NCBI GenBank assembly: GCA_003280725.1
Contig: QCED01000012.1
Location: 1-45,469 of the forward strand
Reading direction: 5' to 3'
Length of the DNA: 45,469 bases
Source of the DNA: Prochlorococcus sp. AG-355-M18
GTDB taxonomy: Bacteria; Cyanobacteriota; Cyanobacteriia; PCC-6307; Cyanobiaceae
Part shown: piece after piece, positions 35,914-45,469 of the stretch
Layout: each line of letters begins with the position of its first letter
Numbering within the stretch: position 1 is the stretch's first letter
Notes under the pieces: model-generated
Databases searched by the model: none
Told to the model about the DNA's origin: nothing
Seen by the model: only the letters and a program-made list of their open reading frames with translations
Program-made: the position numbers and the translations under genes

Positions 35914-35971
35914 CCCCTCTGTACGGTTTGAAGTAAGTATATAAACTCACGGAATCTATCACGGAGAGGGG
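35914..35971 (-). promoter_or_regulatory. Inverted repeat in the atp operon leader
   Basis: CCCCTCT (35914-35920) and AGAGGGG (35965-35971) form a 7-bp G/C-rich stem about 12 bases upstream of the atpI start, enclosing about 45 bases. It may fold as a long 5' leader hairpin in the atp mRNA. The function is not known. Confidence 0.45.
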
Positions 35972-36169
35972 CCTTTTAGCTAGTTTTTTTCTGTAAAAAA
36001 TTAATTCTTAAGATTTATGATGAATTTATAAGCTATTTTTACTTTAATTTTGCAAGAATTATTTTTTTTGAATAATCATCTTTTTCGCCGATTTACACTT
36101 TAAGATGTTGATAAAAGACTTGGCAAAACCTTAATTAAACGTCTCAATAGATCATATACAGCTAAACAA

Positions 36170-37405
36170 TTGGAGATCAGTCAAGAAAAAATAAAATATA
36201 AAAGAATTTCTAGAAAGGAAAAACCTCTTAGTTTCAATTACAAGAATTATCCAAGTTTTTTTAAAGATTCTATATTTCCCTTACCTTGGGAAATATGGCC
36301 TTATGAGGCAAGAATCCTAATTACCCTAATTGGTATTTGGTCAATTTTCGGATTATTCATATTAGGATCATCAAGTTGGTGGGTGGCTAGTAGACAAATG
36401 GGAAATTGGGCTTTCTTTTTAAAAAAACAGATTTTATGGACGATTCCTGGAATTGGCTTATTTTATTTCGTTCTTAATGTAAATATTAGAAATCTTTTAA
36501 AACTTTCAAAAATTATTTTTTATATTTTATTCTTTTTAATTTTTCTCACTAATATTACTGGAATCACAGTAAATGGATCTTCAAGATGGCTAGTACTTGG
36601 TAATTTAAGTCTACAACCATCTGAATTAATAAAACCTTTTATAATTCTTGAGGCTTCTAACCTCTTCGCACACTGGCATTTAATTAAAAATGATAAAAAA
36701 TTAATTTCAATAGTCTCTTTTGTTTTATTAATTTTATTTATACTAAAGCAGCCTAATTTAAGTACTGCTTCATTAACAGGAATTCTTATTTGGGTTATGG
36801 GTTTATGTGGAGGTGTCAAACTTAGTTCTCTATGCTCATTTGCCTCATTAGGATTTATTACTGGATGTATTAGTATCCTCAATAACGAATATCAAAGACT
36901 TCGAGTTATATCATTTATTGATCCTTGGAAAGATCAGCAGGGTAATGGCTTTCAATTGGTTCAAAGTTTATTAGCCATAGGTTCAGGAGGGTTATTTGGA
37001 GAAGGTTTTGGGCTATCTATACAGAAATTACAATATTTGCCATTTATGTATACAGATTTTATTTTTGCAATTTTTGCAGAAGAATTTGGATTATTAGGAT
37101 GTACTTTATTTTTAGGATTCTTAGTAGTTTTCTCATATACATGTTTAAGAATTGCCCTTAAGTGCAGAAATAATTATACAAAATTAGTTGCTATTGGATG
37201 TGGTGTTTTGTTAATAGGCCAGTCAATAATGCATATTGCTGTAGCGACAGGTTCAATGCCTACTACAGGCTTACCATTACCTTTTATTAGTTATGGAGGA
37301 AATTCATTACTCGCATCTTTTTTTATTGCAGGAATGTTGTTGAGATGCTCATTAGAGTCAACAGGATTCATAAGTAGTATTAGTGCACGAAAGACTCTTA
37401 ATTAG
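36170..37405 (+). CDS. ftsW: Cell division FtsW/RodA-type SEDS protein
   Basis: The protein has about ten membrane helices and the SEDS motifs: ITVNGSSRWLVLGNLSLQPS, DFIFAIFAEEFGLLGCTLFL and GLPLPFISYGGNSLLASFFI. SEDS proteins polymerise peptidoglycan and FtsW works at the septum. The start is TTG 36170 because no ATG fits the usual N-terminus. Assignment to FtsW rather than RodA rests on the single SEDS gene with the long soluble N-terminus. Confidence 0.85.
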   Translation: MEISQEKIKYKRISRKEKPLSFNYKNYPSFFKDSIFPLPWEIWPYEARILITLIGIWSIFGLFILGSSSWWVASRQMGNWAFFLKKQILWTIPGIGLFYFVLNVNIRNLLKLSKIIFYILFFLIFLTNITGITVNGSSRWLVLGNLSLQPSELIKPFIILEASNLFAHWHLIKNDKKLISIVSFVLLILFILKQPNLSTASLTGILIWVMGLCGGVKLSSLCSFASLGFITGCISILNNEYQRLRVISFIDPWKDQQGNGFQLVQSLLAIGSGGLFGEGFGLSIQKLQYLPFMYTDFIFAIFAEEFGLLGCTLFLGFLVVFSYTCLRIALKCRNNYTKLVAIGCGVLLIGQSIMHIAVATGSMPTTGLPLPFISYGGNSLLASFFIAGMLLRCSLESTGFISSISARKTLN

Positions 37406-37487
37406 TTAGAATTTATAAAATTTAAGTCAAGTTATCGAATCATTTAATTTAGTTATTTCAGAATTATCTCAAAAGGGTAATCTGCTT

Positions 37488-38144
37488 ATGCAGAGTGGCC
37501 TTAATAACCCTGGCCCATTTACTATATTTTTGGTTTTCAGCGCAGGACTTTTTACAAGTCTTGGACCATGTTCATTATCATTACTTCCAATCACAATTGC
37601 TTATATAGGTGGAACAGAGAAAAATAAATTTAAACTTATTAGTTTTTCAGGAGGAGTCGTTTTTTCACTAGTTGCGCTTGGAGCTGCCAGTGGATTCTTA
37701 GGTAGGATATATGGTCAAATCCCATCTTATTACACTTCATTTGTTGCCCTTGTAGCAATAATAATGGGTTTAAATTTACTAGGGATTCTAAAGTTTCAGT
37801 TCCCTAATGGACCTGATATGAAAATTATTGAAGATAAAATACCATCCCTCATAGCACCTTTTATAGTGGGGACTACTTTTGGACTAGCTTCTTCACCTTG
37901 CATTACTCCAGTTTTAGCAACTCTTCTGGCTTGGGTATCGCAAGCTAAAAATCCAACAATATCTATTATTTTTTTGTTTTTCTTTGGGATAGGCCAAGTA
38001 ACCCCATTAATCATTGCAGGAGCTACTGCAGAAAACTTAAAACAATTTTTAGCACTTAGAAAATTTAGTCAAATAATTCCGACTTTAAGTGGGATATTTT
38101 TAGTATCCCTAGGTTTATTAAATTTATTCTCAAATTGGATTTAA
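37488..38144 (+). CDS. ccdA: Cytochrome c biogenesis protein CcdA
   Basis: The 218-residue membrane protein has six helices and the paired cysteine motifs SAGLFTSLGPCSLSLLPITI and FGLASSPCITPVLATLLAWV. CcdA moves reductant across the thylakoid membrane to keep apocytochrome c heme-binding cysteines reduced. The ccs1 gene begins directly after its stop, which supports a system II cytochrome c maturation operon. Confidence 0.9.
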   Translation: MQSGLNNPGPFTIFLVFSAGLFTSLGPCSLSLLPITIAYIGGTEKNKFKLISFSGGVVFSLVALGAASGFLGRIYGQIPSYYTSFVALVAIIMGLNLLGILKFQFPNGPDMKIIEDKIPSLIAPFIVGTTFGLASSPCITPVLATLLAWVSQAKNPTISIIFLFFFGIGQVTPLIIAGATAENLKQFLALRKFSQIIPTLSGIFLVSLGLLNLFSNWI

Positions 38145-39431
38145 ATGATTATTTTTAAGAATCTAATATTAAAAATATCAAGTTTAAGATTCGCTATATC
38201 ACTGATAATCTTCATAGCTATTACAAGCGGCATAGGTACTTTTATACCTCAAGGTAATAGTAATAAATTTTATATTGATAATTTCGATAGTGCTCCCATT
38301 TTTGGATTTTTAGATGGAGAAAAAGTCTTAAAACTTCAATTGGATCATATATATACAAGCTTTTGGTTTTTATTTACATTAATTCTTCTTTGCACTTCTC
38401 TAGCAGCTTGTAGTTTCAAGAGACAAATCCCTTCATTAAAAGCTTCATTAAAATGGATTGAATACAATAGCGAAAAAAAATTTAGCAAACTGGAACTAAC
38501 TACAAGTCATCCAATCAATCAAGATGGAGAACATATATCAAAAGTAGATTTATTACTTAAAAAAAGAGGATGGAAAACATACAAATTTAAAAGTCATATT
38601 TCTGCAAGAAGGGGTTTAATTGGAAAAATCGGTCCTTTAATCGTACATATCGGATTAATAGTCTTACTTATAGGTTCAGCATATGGAAGTTTTACAAGTC
38701 AATCAAAAGAACAATATTTGTTACCTGGAGAAAGCTTGGATCTTGTTAATGAGAGCACAAACTCAAAAGCCAATGTAAAATTAGTCGATTTTTCCATAGA
38801 ACGAGAAAGTGATGGTGTACCCAAACAGTTTATTTCAAAATTAAATTTTTCTTCTGAAGATTCAAATTTAAATGAAATAAAAACCACCAAAGTTAATCAC
38901 CCAATCAGGTTTAAAGGATTAACTATTTATCAAGCAGATTGGGCAATATCAAATGTTGTTTTAGAAATAGATAATATCCTTTATCAATTACAACTAAAGG
39001 AGATTCCCGAAATCGGTAATCAAGTTTGGGGAGTTTTAATTGAATTAGGATCGGAGACAAAAAAAAATTTCCTTTTAACAATAGATAATGAAAATGGTCC
39101 ACTTAAAATTTCGAATATAGAAAATTTCTCCGGGAATAATCTTTATATCAATGAAAATCCTTTAGAAGTTAATTCTTCAAAAGTATCTCTGAAAAAAATA
39201 ATCCCCAGCAGTGGTTTTATAATTAAAAATGATCCATCTATACCATTTATTTACTTTTCTTTTATTTTAATAATTTTTGGAACAATAATAAGTCTTATAC
39301 CAACTAACCAATTATGGATTTTGGTAAATAAAGAATCCCAAAAGTTATCTATTGGAGGCCTTAGCAATAAAAATCTAGTTGGTTTTAAAAAAGAATTTTT
39401 TAAATTATCAGAAGAAATAAAAAAATTTTAA
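38145..39431 (+). CDS. ccs1: Cytochrome c biogenesis protein Ccs1/ResB
   Basis: The 428-residue protein has N-terminal membrane helices ([40 protein letters not shown]), then [20 protein letters not shown], and a long lumenal domain with a final helix [20 protein letters not shown]. This is the Ccs1/ResB layout, which with CcsA delivers heme to apocytochrome c. It begins at the base after the ccdA stop. The stop shares TTAA with convergent queF. Confidence 0.9.
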   Translation: MIIFKNLILKISSLRFAISLIIFIAITSGIGTFIPQGNSNKFYIDNFDSAPIFGFLDGEKVLKLQLDHIYTSFWFLFTLILLCTSLAACSFKRQIPSLKASLKWIEYNSEKKFSKLELTTSHPINQDGEHISKVDLLLKKRGWKTYKFKSHISARRGLIGKIGPLIVHIGLIVLLIGSAYGSFTSQSKEQYLLPGESLDLVNESTNSKANVKLVDFSIERESDGVPKQFISKLNFSSEDSNLNEIKTTKVNHPIRFKGLTIYQADWAISNVVLEIDNILYQLQLKEIPEIGNQVWGVLIELGSETKKNFLLTIDNENGPLKISNIENFSGNNLYINENPLEVNSSKVSLKKIIPSSGFIIKNDPSIPFIYFSFILIIFGTIISLIPTNQLWILVNKESQKLSIGGLSNKNLVGFKKEFFKLSEEIKKF

Positions 39432-39838
39432 TTTCTTTTCTGCCCACTAAAAATATCTAACTGCATAGAAACATTCCCTCTGGGGTTAAATGCAGCGTTT
39501 AAGTGTATCCAGTGAGGTGAACCTACATTCACTAAATCATCCATAATTCTATTCACAACTTCCTCATGTGATATTTTTATATCTCTAAAATTATTAATAT
39601 AAAGCTTTAAAGACTTCAACTCATAGACTCTCAAATTAGGTTGATAAATAATATTTAGCTTTGCAAAATCTGGATAACCAGAAAAGGGGCACTTACATGT
39701 AAATTCAGGTAACTGAATAGAAATTTCATAAAATCTTTTCTTGTTTGGATTATCGAAACAAATTATTTTGGATTCTTCAATAATTCTTTCACCATATAAC
39801 GGTTTTTGAGTCGAATCTTCTAATTTAGCTGTACTCAT
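39428..39838 (-). CDS. queF: NADPH-dependent 7-cyano-7-deazaguanine reductase
   Basis: QueF makes preQ1 for queuosine in tRNA. The catalytic Cys and Asp are seen in [20 protein letters not shown], and the substrate Glu in [10 protein letters not shown]. The length of 136 residues fits the unimodular form of QueF. The start ATG at 39838 follows standard length. Confidence 0.92.
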   Translation of the reverse strand: MSTAKLEDSTQKPLYGERIIEESKIICFDNPNKKRFYEISIQLPEFTCKCPFSGYPDFAKLNIIYQPNLRVYELKSLKLYINNFRDIKISHEEVVNRIMDDLVNVGSPHWIHLNAAFNPRGNVSMQLDIFSGQKRN

Positions 39839-39960
39839 TTTTAGTAGAACTTTTTACTAAACCTATATAAAAACTATATATAAAGATAAAAATTCGCAAA
39901 AGTATCAACAAATCTAAGTATTACAATTGAATAAGTCAAAAGCTGTTAAATCTTATTTTT

Positions 39961-40004
39961 GTAGCAATAGTAACATTCAGAATGTCAGCCAAAAGGGTTA
40001 TATG
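39961..40004 (+). promoter_or_regulatory. Candidate NtcA-activated promoter upstream of the small gene/glnB
   Basis: GTA-N8-AAC (39961-39974) differs by one base from the NtcA consensus GTA-N8-TAC. It is followed 24 bases later by a TATATG -10-like box (39999-40004), the spacing typical of class II NtcA promoters. This is sequence evidence only. Confidence 0.4.
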
Positions 40005-40026
40005 TGTTTAGTTCAATGAAAAATTA

Positions 40027-40272
40027 ATGGACATTTGTTTGATAACTATCGATAACAACTTAAATAAATCCCTTCTACCAAAAAGCGCAATTGGAATGTT
40101 ATGGCTTCAAACACACTTTGAGAATGATCAGTGGGAAGCTTTGTCAAATAGTACAGTGATAATTTCTGAAGAAAATTCCCAATTATTAATTGAGGACGCC
40201 ACGAATGCAGGCCTTAATATTGAATGTTTTTCTGATATTTCAATGTTGGATGTTTTCCCAAAAAACAATTAA
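40027..40272 (+). CDS. Small conserved hypothetical protein upstream of glnB, 81 aa
   Basis: The protein reads MDICLITIDNNLNKSLLPKS, AIGMLWLQTHFENDQWEALS, NSTVIISEENSQLLIEDATN and ends FPKNN. It has an alternating strand/helix pattern, suggesting a small alpha/beta fold. Its function is unknown. It is 24 bases upstream of glnB on the same strand and would share the candidate NtcA promoter, so a nitrogen role is inferred from context. Confidence 0.6.
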   Translation: MDICLITIDNNLNKSLLPKSAIGMLWLQTHFENDQWEALSNSTVIISEENSQLLIEDATNAGLNIECFSDISMLDVFPKNN

Positions 40273-40635
<363 letters not shown>

Positions 40636-40636
40636 T

Positions 40637-41449
40637 TCAAAGAGTTTTATTTACTAAATTTTTTATATATTCACTATTAATCCTCGGATTTGATCGACTT
40701 TTTAAGCCCATCCAAGCAAGATATTCATGATTTCCAGCAGGACCTACTAATGGAGAAGCTATCAAATTCTTTATATTCCATTGAAAACTTTTAGCAGTAT
40801 CAATAACAGATTCTATAGCCTCAGTATGGAATTTAGGATTACGAACTACACCACCTTTGCTAACTTTATTTTTGCCCACCTCAAACTGGGGTTTAATTAA
40901 AAATATTCCCTCTATAGAATTACCTACTAATAAATCACTAATAGATTTAAAAACTAACCTTAATGAAATAAAAGACAAATCAGCAACAACAAAATTTGGT
41001 AATTTATCACATCTAGATAAAAGATCATGAGGTCTTAAATTTCGAATATTTGTGCGTTCAAAAAGTATGACTTTTGGGTTATTTCTAATCTTCCATGCAG
41101 TCTGTCCATAACCAACATCTATTCCGTAAACTAATTTTGCTCCTTGTTGCAATAAGCAATCAGTAAAGCCCCCAGTTGAGATTCCTGCATCAATACAAAT
41201 TTTATCTTTTACTTTAATTTCAAGTCTTTCAAATGCCTCAAATAATTTTTCTCCTCCCCTTGAAACAAACGTTGGTTCTTTATCAATAAAAAATTCAGAT
41301 CCTATTAATACTTGCTGTCCAGGTTTATCCAATACTTTTCCATTAACATCTCTAACCTTGCCAGCAAGAATTAAACCTTGGGCTTTTTGACGAGTTTCAC
41401 ATAAACCTTTATTAAAAAGATAAAGGTCTAATCTACTTTTTTTAATCAT
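40637..41449 (-). CDS. tlyA: TlyA family rRNA 2'-O-methyltransferase/hemolysin-like
   Basis: The N-terminal S4 domain (SRLDLYLFNKGLCETRQKAQ, GLILAGKVRDVNGKVLDKPG) is followed by an FtsJ-like methyltransferase domain with RGGEKLFEAFERLE and CIDAGISTGGFTDCLLQQGA as the SAM-binding strand, plus YGIDVGYGQTAW. TlyA methylates 16S and 23S rRNA at cytidine 2'-OH. It converges with glnB with one base between the stops. The length of 270 residues is normal. Confidence 0.88.
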   Translation of the reverse strand: MIKKSRLDLYLFNKGLCETRQKAQGLILAGKVRDVNGKVLDKPGQQVLIGSEFFIDKEPTFVSRGGEKLFEAFERLEIKVKDKICIDAGISTGGFTDCLLQQGAKLVYGIDVGYGQTAWKIRNNPKVILFERTNIRNLRPHDLLSRCDKLPNFVVADLSFISLRLVFKSISDLLVGNSIEGIFLIKPQFEVGKNKVSKGGVVRNPKFHTEAIESVIDTAKSFQWNIKNLIASPLVGPAGNHEYLAWMGLKSRSNPRINSEYIKNLVNKTL

Positions 41450-41613
41450 AAACTAATCATTAGAAAAGACGGAATAATGAACTTCTATAAAATTAAGATC
41501 CAAATTCTTTAATGCCCTCTAATTTTAAATTAGAACTAAAAAATTACCCATTTTTAACGAAGGAAATAACTTTAAACATTTTTATATTTAAACAGTCTTT
41601 ATTAGGAAGAAAA

Positions 41614-41703
41614 ATGTTACATAAGAAAATAATAATCAAGCAAATATGTTCAATGGCAAGTACATCTTTAAGGTATAGGGCAATAATTCGATTTTGGTTA
41701 TAA
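41614..41703 (+). CDS. Possible 29-aa basic peptide upstream of purB
   Basis: The peptide MLHKKIIIKQICSMASTSLR then YRAIIRFWL begins at ATG 41614 with a fair ribosome binding site (AGGAAG, about 5 bases upstream). It is basic and partly hydrophobic. A longer frame starting at 41512 is less likely. It lies 27 bases before the purB start and could be a leader peptide. Confidence 0.3.
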   Translation: MLHKKIIIKQICSMASTSLRYRAIIRFWL

Positions 41704-41730
41704 AGTTTAAATTGATAATTAATTAAAATT

Positions 41731-43026
41731 GTGATCGAGCGTTACACATTACCCGAAATGGGGGAAATCTGGACTGAAAGCGCAAAATTCCAGAGTTGGC
41801 TTAAGGTTGAAATAGCTGCATGTGAAGCAAATTTTTCCCTCGGAAAAATTCCTGAGGAAGCTATGAAAGACATACGTTCAAATGCAAAGTTTGATGAGTC
41901 TAGAATTACAGAAATTGAGAAAGAAGTTAAACATGATGTCATAGCATTCCTTACAAGCGTTAATGAATTTGTAGGAGACTCTGGAAGATACATACATGTT
42001 GGTATGACCAGTAGTGATGTACTTGATACTGGCTTATCTCTTCAGTTAAAAGATTCTTGCGAATTGTTATTAGAAGAAATTGAGAAACTAGAAAATGAAG
42101 TCAGATTATTAGCAAGGAAGCATAAAAATACATTAATGATTGGAAGATCACATGCAATTCATGGGGAACCAATTTCCTTCGGTTTTAAACTTGCTGGATG
42201 GTTAGCAGAAATAATTAGGAACAAAAAACGATTGTTAATAGTGAAAGAATCTGTAGCAATTGGACAAATAAGTGGTGCCATGGGAACTTACGCTAATACA
42301 AATCCCAAAGTAGAACAAATAACTTGTGATTTACTAGGCTTAAAACCAGACACAGCTAGTACGCAGGTTATATCAAGAGACAGACATGCAGAATATGTGC
42401 AAATTATTGCACTAGTAGGCGCTTCATTAGATAGATTCGCAACTGAAATAAGAAATTTACAAAGAACTGATGTTTTAGAAGTTGAGGAGGGATTTACAAA
42501 AGGCCAAAAAGGGAGTTCTGCCATGCCTCATAAAAGAAATCCTATTCGAAGTGAAAGAGTAAGCGGTTTAGCAAGAATTTTAAGAAGTTACGTCTTAACT
42601 GCACTGGAAAATGTTCCACTTTGGCACGAAAGAGATATAAGCCATAGTTCAAATGAACGTATCATGTTACCTGACGTATCAATCTGTTTGCATTTTATGC
42701 TCAGGGAAATGAAAGATATAGTAAGCAATTTAGGAGTTTATCCAAAAAATATGCTCAAAAATTTAAATATATATGGTGGTGTAATTTTTAGTCAAAAAGT
42801 TTTGCTTTTACTTGTAGAGAAGGGCATGTCTAGAGAAAAAGCTTATAGCTTAGTACAAAAAAATGCTCATCAGGCCTGGAATGCCGAGAATGGGAATTTC
42901 AAACAAAATTTAGAGAGAGATAATGAAATAATGGATTTTATTGATCAAAGTGACTTAGAGAAATGTTTTAATCCTTCCATTCATCTCAATAATTTAAGTG
43001 TAATATGGGAAAAGCTAGATATCTAG
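41731..43026 (+). CDS. purB: Adenylosuccinate lyase
   Basis: PurB acts twice in purine synthesis, on SAICAR and adenylosuccinate. The start is GTG 41731 (MIERYTLPEMGEIWTESAKF). The signature SSAMPHKRNPIRSERVSGLA and the catalytic-His stretch HVGMTSSDVLDTGLSLQ are clear, with a further HAIHGEPISFGFK element. The length of 431 residues is typical of the bacterial/archaeal type. Confidence 0.96.
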   Translation: MIERYTLPEMGEIWTESAKFQSWLKVEIAACEANFSLGKIPEEAMKDIRSNAKFDESRITEIEKEVKHDVIAFLTSVNEFVGDSGRYIHVGMTSSDVLDTGLSLQLKDSCELLLEEIEKLENEVRLLARKHKNTLMIGRSHAIHGEPISFGFKLAGWLAEIIRNKKRLLIVKESVAIGQISGAMGTYANTNPKVEQITCDLLGLKPDTASTQVISRDRHAEYVQIIALVGASLDRFATEIRNLQRTDVLEVEEGFTKGQKGSSAMPHKRNPIRSERVSGLARILRSYVLTALENVPLWHERDISHSSNERIMLPDVSICLHFMLREMKDIVSNLGVYPKNMLKNLNIYGGVIFSQKVLLLLVEKGMSREKAYSLVQKNAHQAWNAENGNFKQNLERDNEIMDFIDQSDLEKCFNPSIHLNNLSVIWEKLDI

Positions 43027-43074
43027 TATTACTGAAAACCTTATCTAAGTTAAACCAGTGTTTTCAGGGGAATA

Positions 43075-44460
43075 ATGACAAAAAACTTTAGGATTGAAAA
43101 AGATAGTATGGGAACAATAGAGGTTCCCACAGAAGCTTTGTGGGGTGCTCAAACACAAAGATCAATCATCAATTTTTCTATTGGAGAAGAATTAATTCCA
43201 ATAGAGTTAATTTATTCACTCACACTCATAAAAAAGGCAGCTTCAATTGCGAATTTCAATTTAGGATTAATAGATAAAAGAAAAAAAGAATTGATTATAG
43301 AAGCATGTACAGAAATACTTAATGGGATGCATGATTCACAGTTTCCCTTAAAGGTTTGGCAAACAGGTAGTGGTACTCAAACAAATATGAATGTTAATGA
43401 GGTAATTGCTAATATTGCAGCATTAAAAACAAATTCAAAGCTTGGTAGTCATCAACCAATTCATCCGAATGATGATGTAAATAAATCTCAGTCAACTAAT
43501 GATATTTTTCCTGCTGCTATTCAAATATCTGTTGTTAATGAAATAATCAAAAATTTAGTCCCAACTATAAGAGAACTTACGAAGATCCTTGATAAAAAAA
43601 GTGACAAATGGAAAGACCTTATAAAGATAGGAAGAACCCATTTTCAAGATGCAGTGCCCCTTACTCTTGGGCAAGAAATATCAGGCTGGTCAGAGCAACT
43701 TAAAGATGCTGAGAATGCGATTATTATGAGTCTGGATGAATTGTATTTCTTGCCTCTTGGAGGTACTGCAGTAGGTACAGGTATTAATTGTCCAAATGGA
43801 TTTTGTGAGGAGTCTATAAAATCAATTTCCGATGATACTAATCTAATATTTTATAAATCAAAAAATAATTTTTCTATCATGGCCTCGCATGATCGTCTAG
43901 CTCAAGTAATGAGTCAGATAAAAATATTAGCAGGTGCCTTATTTAAAATTTCAAATGATATAAAAATTCTATCTTCTGGTCCTAGATCAGGAATATATGA
44001 ACTAATTATTCCTCAAAATGAACCTGGAAGTTCTATCATGCCGGGCAAAGTGAATCCAACTCAATGCGAAGCTTTATCAATGGTTTGCACTCAGATAATG
44101 GGTCTTGAATATGCTGTTTCAATGGCAAATTCTAGCGGCACTTTACAAATGAATGAATATAAGCCTCTTATTGGATTTAATATTCTCACAAGTTTAAAAT
44201 TACTTAAAAATGTAATAGAAAATTTCAGAACAAAATTAGTTGATGGGATGGAACCTAATCAAAAGCAAATGAAGTTAAATTTAGAAAATTCACTAATGTT
44301 GGTTACAGCCATAGTGCCAAAAGTTGGTTACGAAAAAGCAGCTGAAATTGCAAATCTTGCCTTCAAAGAATCATTAAATTTAAAAGAGGCAACACTTAAA
44401 TTAGGTTATTTAAACGAAGATGAATTTGATGAAGCAATGAATATCAATTCAATGATTTGA
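43075..44460 (+). CDS. fumC: Class II fumarase
   Basis: FumC interconverts fumarate and malate. The fumarase/aspartase signature GSSIMPGKVNPTQCEALSMV is intact. Substrate regions TGSGTQTNMNVNEVIANIAA and KSQSTNDIFPAAIQISVVNE and the catalytic His in GRTHFQDAVPLTLGQEI are present. The length of 461 residues is standard. It follows purB by 48 bases and may share a transcript. Confidence 0.95.
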   Translation: MTKNFRIEKDSMGTIEVPTEALWGAQTQRSIINFSIGEELIPIELIYSLTLIKKAASIANFNLGLIDKRKKELIIEACTEILNGMHDSQFPLKVWQTGSGTQTNMNVNEVIANIAALKTNSKLGSHQPIHPNDDVNKSQSTNDIFPAAIQISVVNEIIKNLVPTIRELTKILDKKSDKWKDLIKIGRTHFQDAVPLTLGQEISGWSEQLKDAENAIIMSLDELYFLPLGGTAVGTGINCPNGFCEESIKSISDDTNLIFYKSKNNFSIMASHDRLAQVMSQIKILAGALFKISNDIKILSSGPRSGIYELIIPQNEPGSSIMPGKVNPTQCEALSMVCTQIMGLEYAVSMANSSGTLQMNEYKPLIGFNILTSLKLLKNVIENFRTKLVDGMEPNQKQMKLNLENSLMLVTAIVPKVGYEKAAEIANLAFKESLNLKEATLKLGYLNEDEFDEAMNINSMI

Positions 44461-44470
44461 TTAAAAAAAT

Positions 44471-45469
44471 TTAAGAATTATTGTCAATTCTTTTTGTTGC
44501 AGGATTAATATCTTCAGAGACTTTTATAAGATCATTAGACTCAGAAACAGGAAAACGATTAATAGCTTTTAATGCTAGCTTAGCTTTGCTTTTTAATTTA
44601 TTACTAACACCAATACAATATTGCACTTGAGAGAGGACATCAATTGATCTTCTAATAATCCTCACTACATCACCTTCGTCTAATGAAGTATTAAAAACCA
44701 AATCTTTCCATTTTTTTCCTTTTGCCCATTCAGAAATAATTCCAGTCAACTCTATTTCTAAATATATAGGAATTTCAATATTAAACTTATTTTGTTGAAA
44801 AGAGACTAATTTTCTTAAACCATCTAATTCATTAAAAACATCTATTACCTTTAAAGAAGGCTTAAAATTACACCAAAGATTAGGCCTCCTTACATCAACA
44901 CATATAGCTTGAATAATTGCAGCTAAGTCAGGAGGATCTAAATCGTCTAAATAACCACTAACTAAAACAAGACCAATCCATAATTCATTTTCACTTCTTA
45001 TTGCACCAACTGTTTGACCAACTTCTGTCAATTCCAAATCATTTAAACAACCAAAATGATTCAAAATTTTAATCAAATCGGTAAAAGTTCTCCAGTTATA
45101 ATTTTCTTTATCCTCAAGAAGTTTTTTTCTAATATTTATTTCTTGTTCAACATCAATAATTCTTTTTCTATATTTCTTTAATTTCTTGGAGTCTCCAAAT
45201 CTGTGTACAGGATGATCAGTAACTGTTTCTTCTAAATTATTAATTTGTTGCTGTTGTGCCAAAACTTCCGTTGTCAAATCATATTGTGGCGTTTGTAAAT
45301 CATTTTTTTTAGAAACTTCTAAAATTTGATCCGCATAACACTGAGACATATCATCTCCCCTAAATACCTCTCCAGAAAAATACATCTTTGGCGCTTCAAG
45401 TCCTAAGACATCTATTGCATCCAAATCATTAAAAATACTTACTATGTATGAGGGTTTTATAAGAATAAA
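44471..45469 (-). CDS. DEAD/DEAH-box (Ski2/Mtr4-like) helicase, C-terminal part only
   Basis: The visible reading frame is open past the window edge, so only the C-terminal part (about 332 residues) is seen. It includes the DSHCT-type domain: LNDLELTEVGQTVGAIRSEN, ELWIGLVLVSGYLDDLDPPD and SLDEGDVVRIIRRSIDVLSQ. These belong to Ski2-like RNA helicases common in cyanobacteria. Upstream there are FRGDDMSQCYADQILEVSKK and a coiled-coil stretch of about 45 residues. The helicase motor itself lies beyond the window. Confidence 0.85.
   Translation of the reverse strand, partial: FILIKPSYIVSIFNDLDAIDVLGLEAPKMYFSGEVFRGDDMSQCYADQILEVSKKNDLQTPQYDLTTEVLAQQQQINNLEETVTDHPVHRFGDSKKLKKYRKRIIDVEQEINIRKKLLEDKENYNWRTFTDLIKILNHFGCLNDLELTEVGQTVGAIRSENELWIGLVLVSGYLDDLDPPDLAAIIQAICVDVRRPNLWCNFKPSLKVIDVFNELDGLRKLVSFQQNKFNIEIPIYLEIELTGIISEWAKGKKWKDLVFNTSLDEGDVVRIIRRSIDVLSQVQYCIGVSNKLKSKAKLALKAINRFPVSESNDLIKVSEDINPATKRIDNNS

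Noticed and set aside
41512-41613. Longer start of the peptide upstream of purB
   Set aside because: There is no ribosome binding site at 41512 and the extension is low-quality AT-rich sequence.

Overview
The window looks like a piece of a high-light-adapted Prochlorococcus chromosome. The DNA is very AT-rich, the genes are short and tightly packed, and several families are typical of marine picocyanobacteria: a single-helix high-light-inducible protein, PSRP-3/Ycf65, DUF1818, DUF2811, DUF3326, PII and a cyanobacterial-type split ATP synthase locus. The strain assignment is inference; no rRNA or tRNA gene was seen.

The first 11.8 kb is an accessory region. It carries many proteins of 20-60 residues, often with one membrane segment and often coupled by overlapping stop/start codons, mixed with small enzymes: DoxX-like, SnoaL-like, cupin-like, LOG family, a secreted nuclease, a class I amidotransferase, a DsrE-like protein and an ABM-like protein. 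It also holds gene remnants, a structured leader before a DUF4278-like peptide, a tandem pair of CP12-like cysteine mini-proteins and an unexplained structured non-coding stretch near 6.8-7.0 kb. Its most striking feature is a repeated element: a near-identical core (ATTGACAGTCGATCTAA) followed by a terminator-like hairpin, present in six copies, five of them directly before the start codons of unrelated small genes.

From 11.8 kb onward the window is core genome: EVE protein, DUF2811, DUF1818, rpoZ, an Hsp70-like protein, pyrR, gpmI, secG, groL-groS, atpD-atpC, PSRP-3, pepP, a CNNM/CBS membrane protein, a GTPase, nadD-nadE and DUF3326. A long minus-strand run from 35.9 to 28.6 kb reads atpI-atpB-atpE-atpF'-atpF-atpH-atpA-atpG, then a 2Fe-2S ferredoxin, a small conserved protein and DUF3326. 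The last 10 kb holds ftsW, ccdA, ccs1 (cytochrome c maturation), queF, a small gene plus glnB behind a candidate NtcA promoter, tlyA, purB, fumC and the C-terminal part of a Ski2/Mtr4-type helicase cut by the window edge.

Functionally, the core half covers ATP synthesis, protein folding, glycolysis, NAD synthesis, cytochrome c assembly and nitrogen sensing. The accessory half looks like a fast-changing reservoir of small stress or membrane proteins, held together by the repeated leader element.
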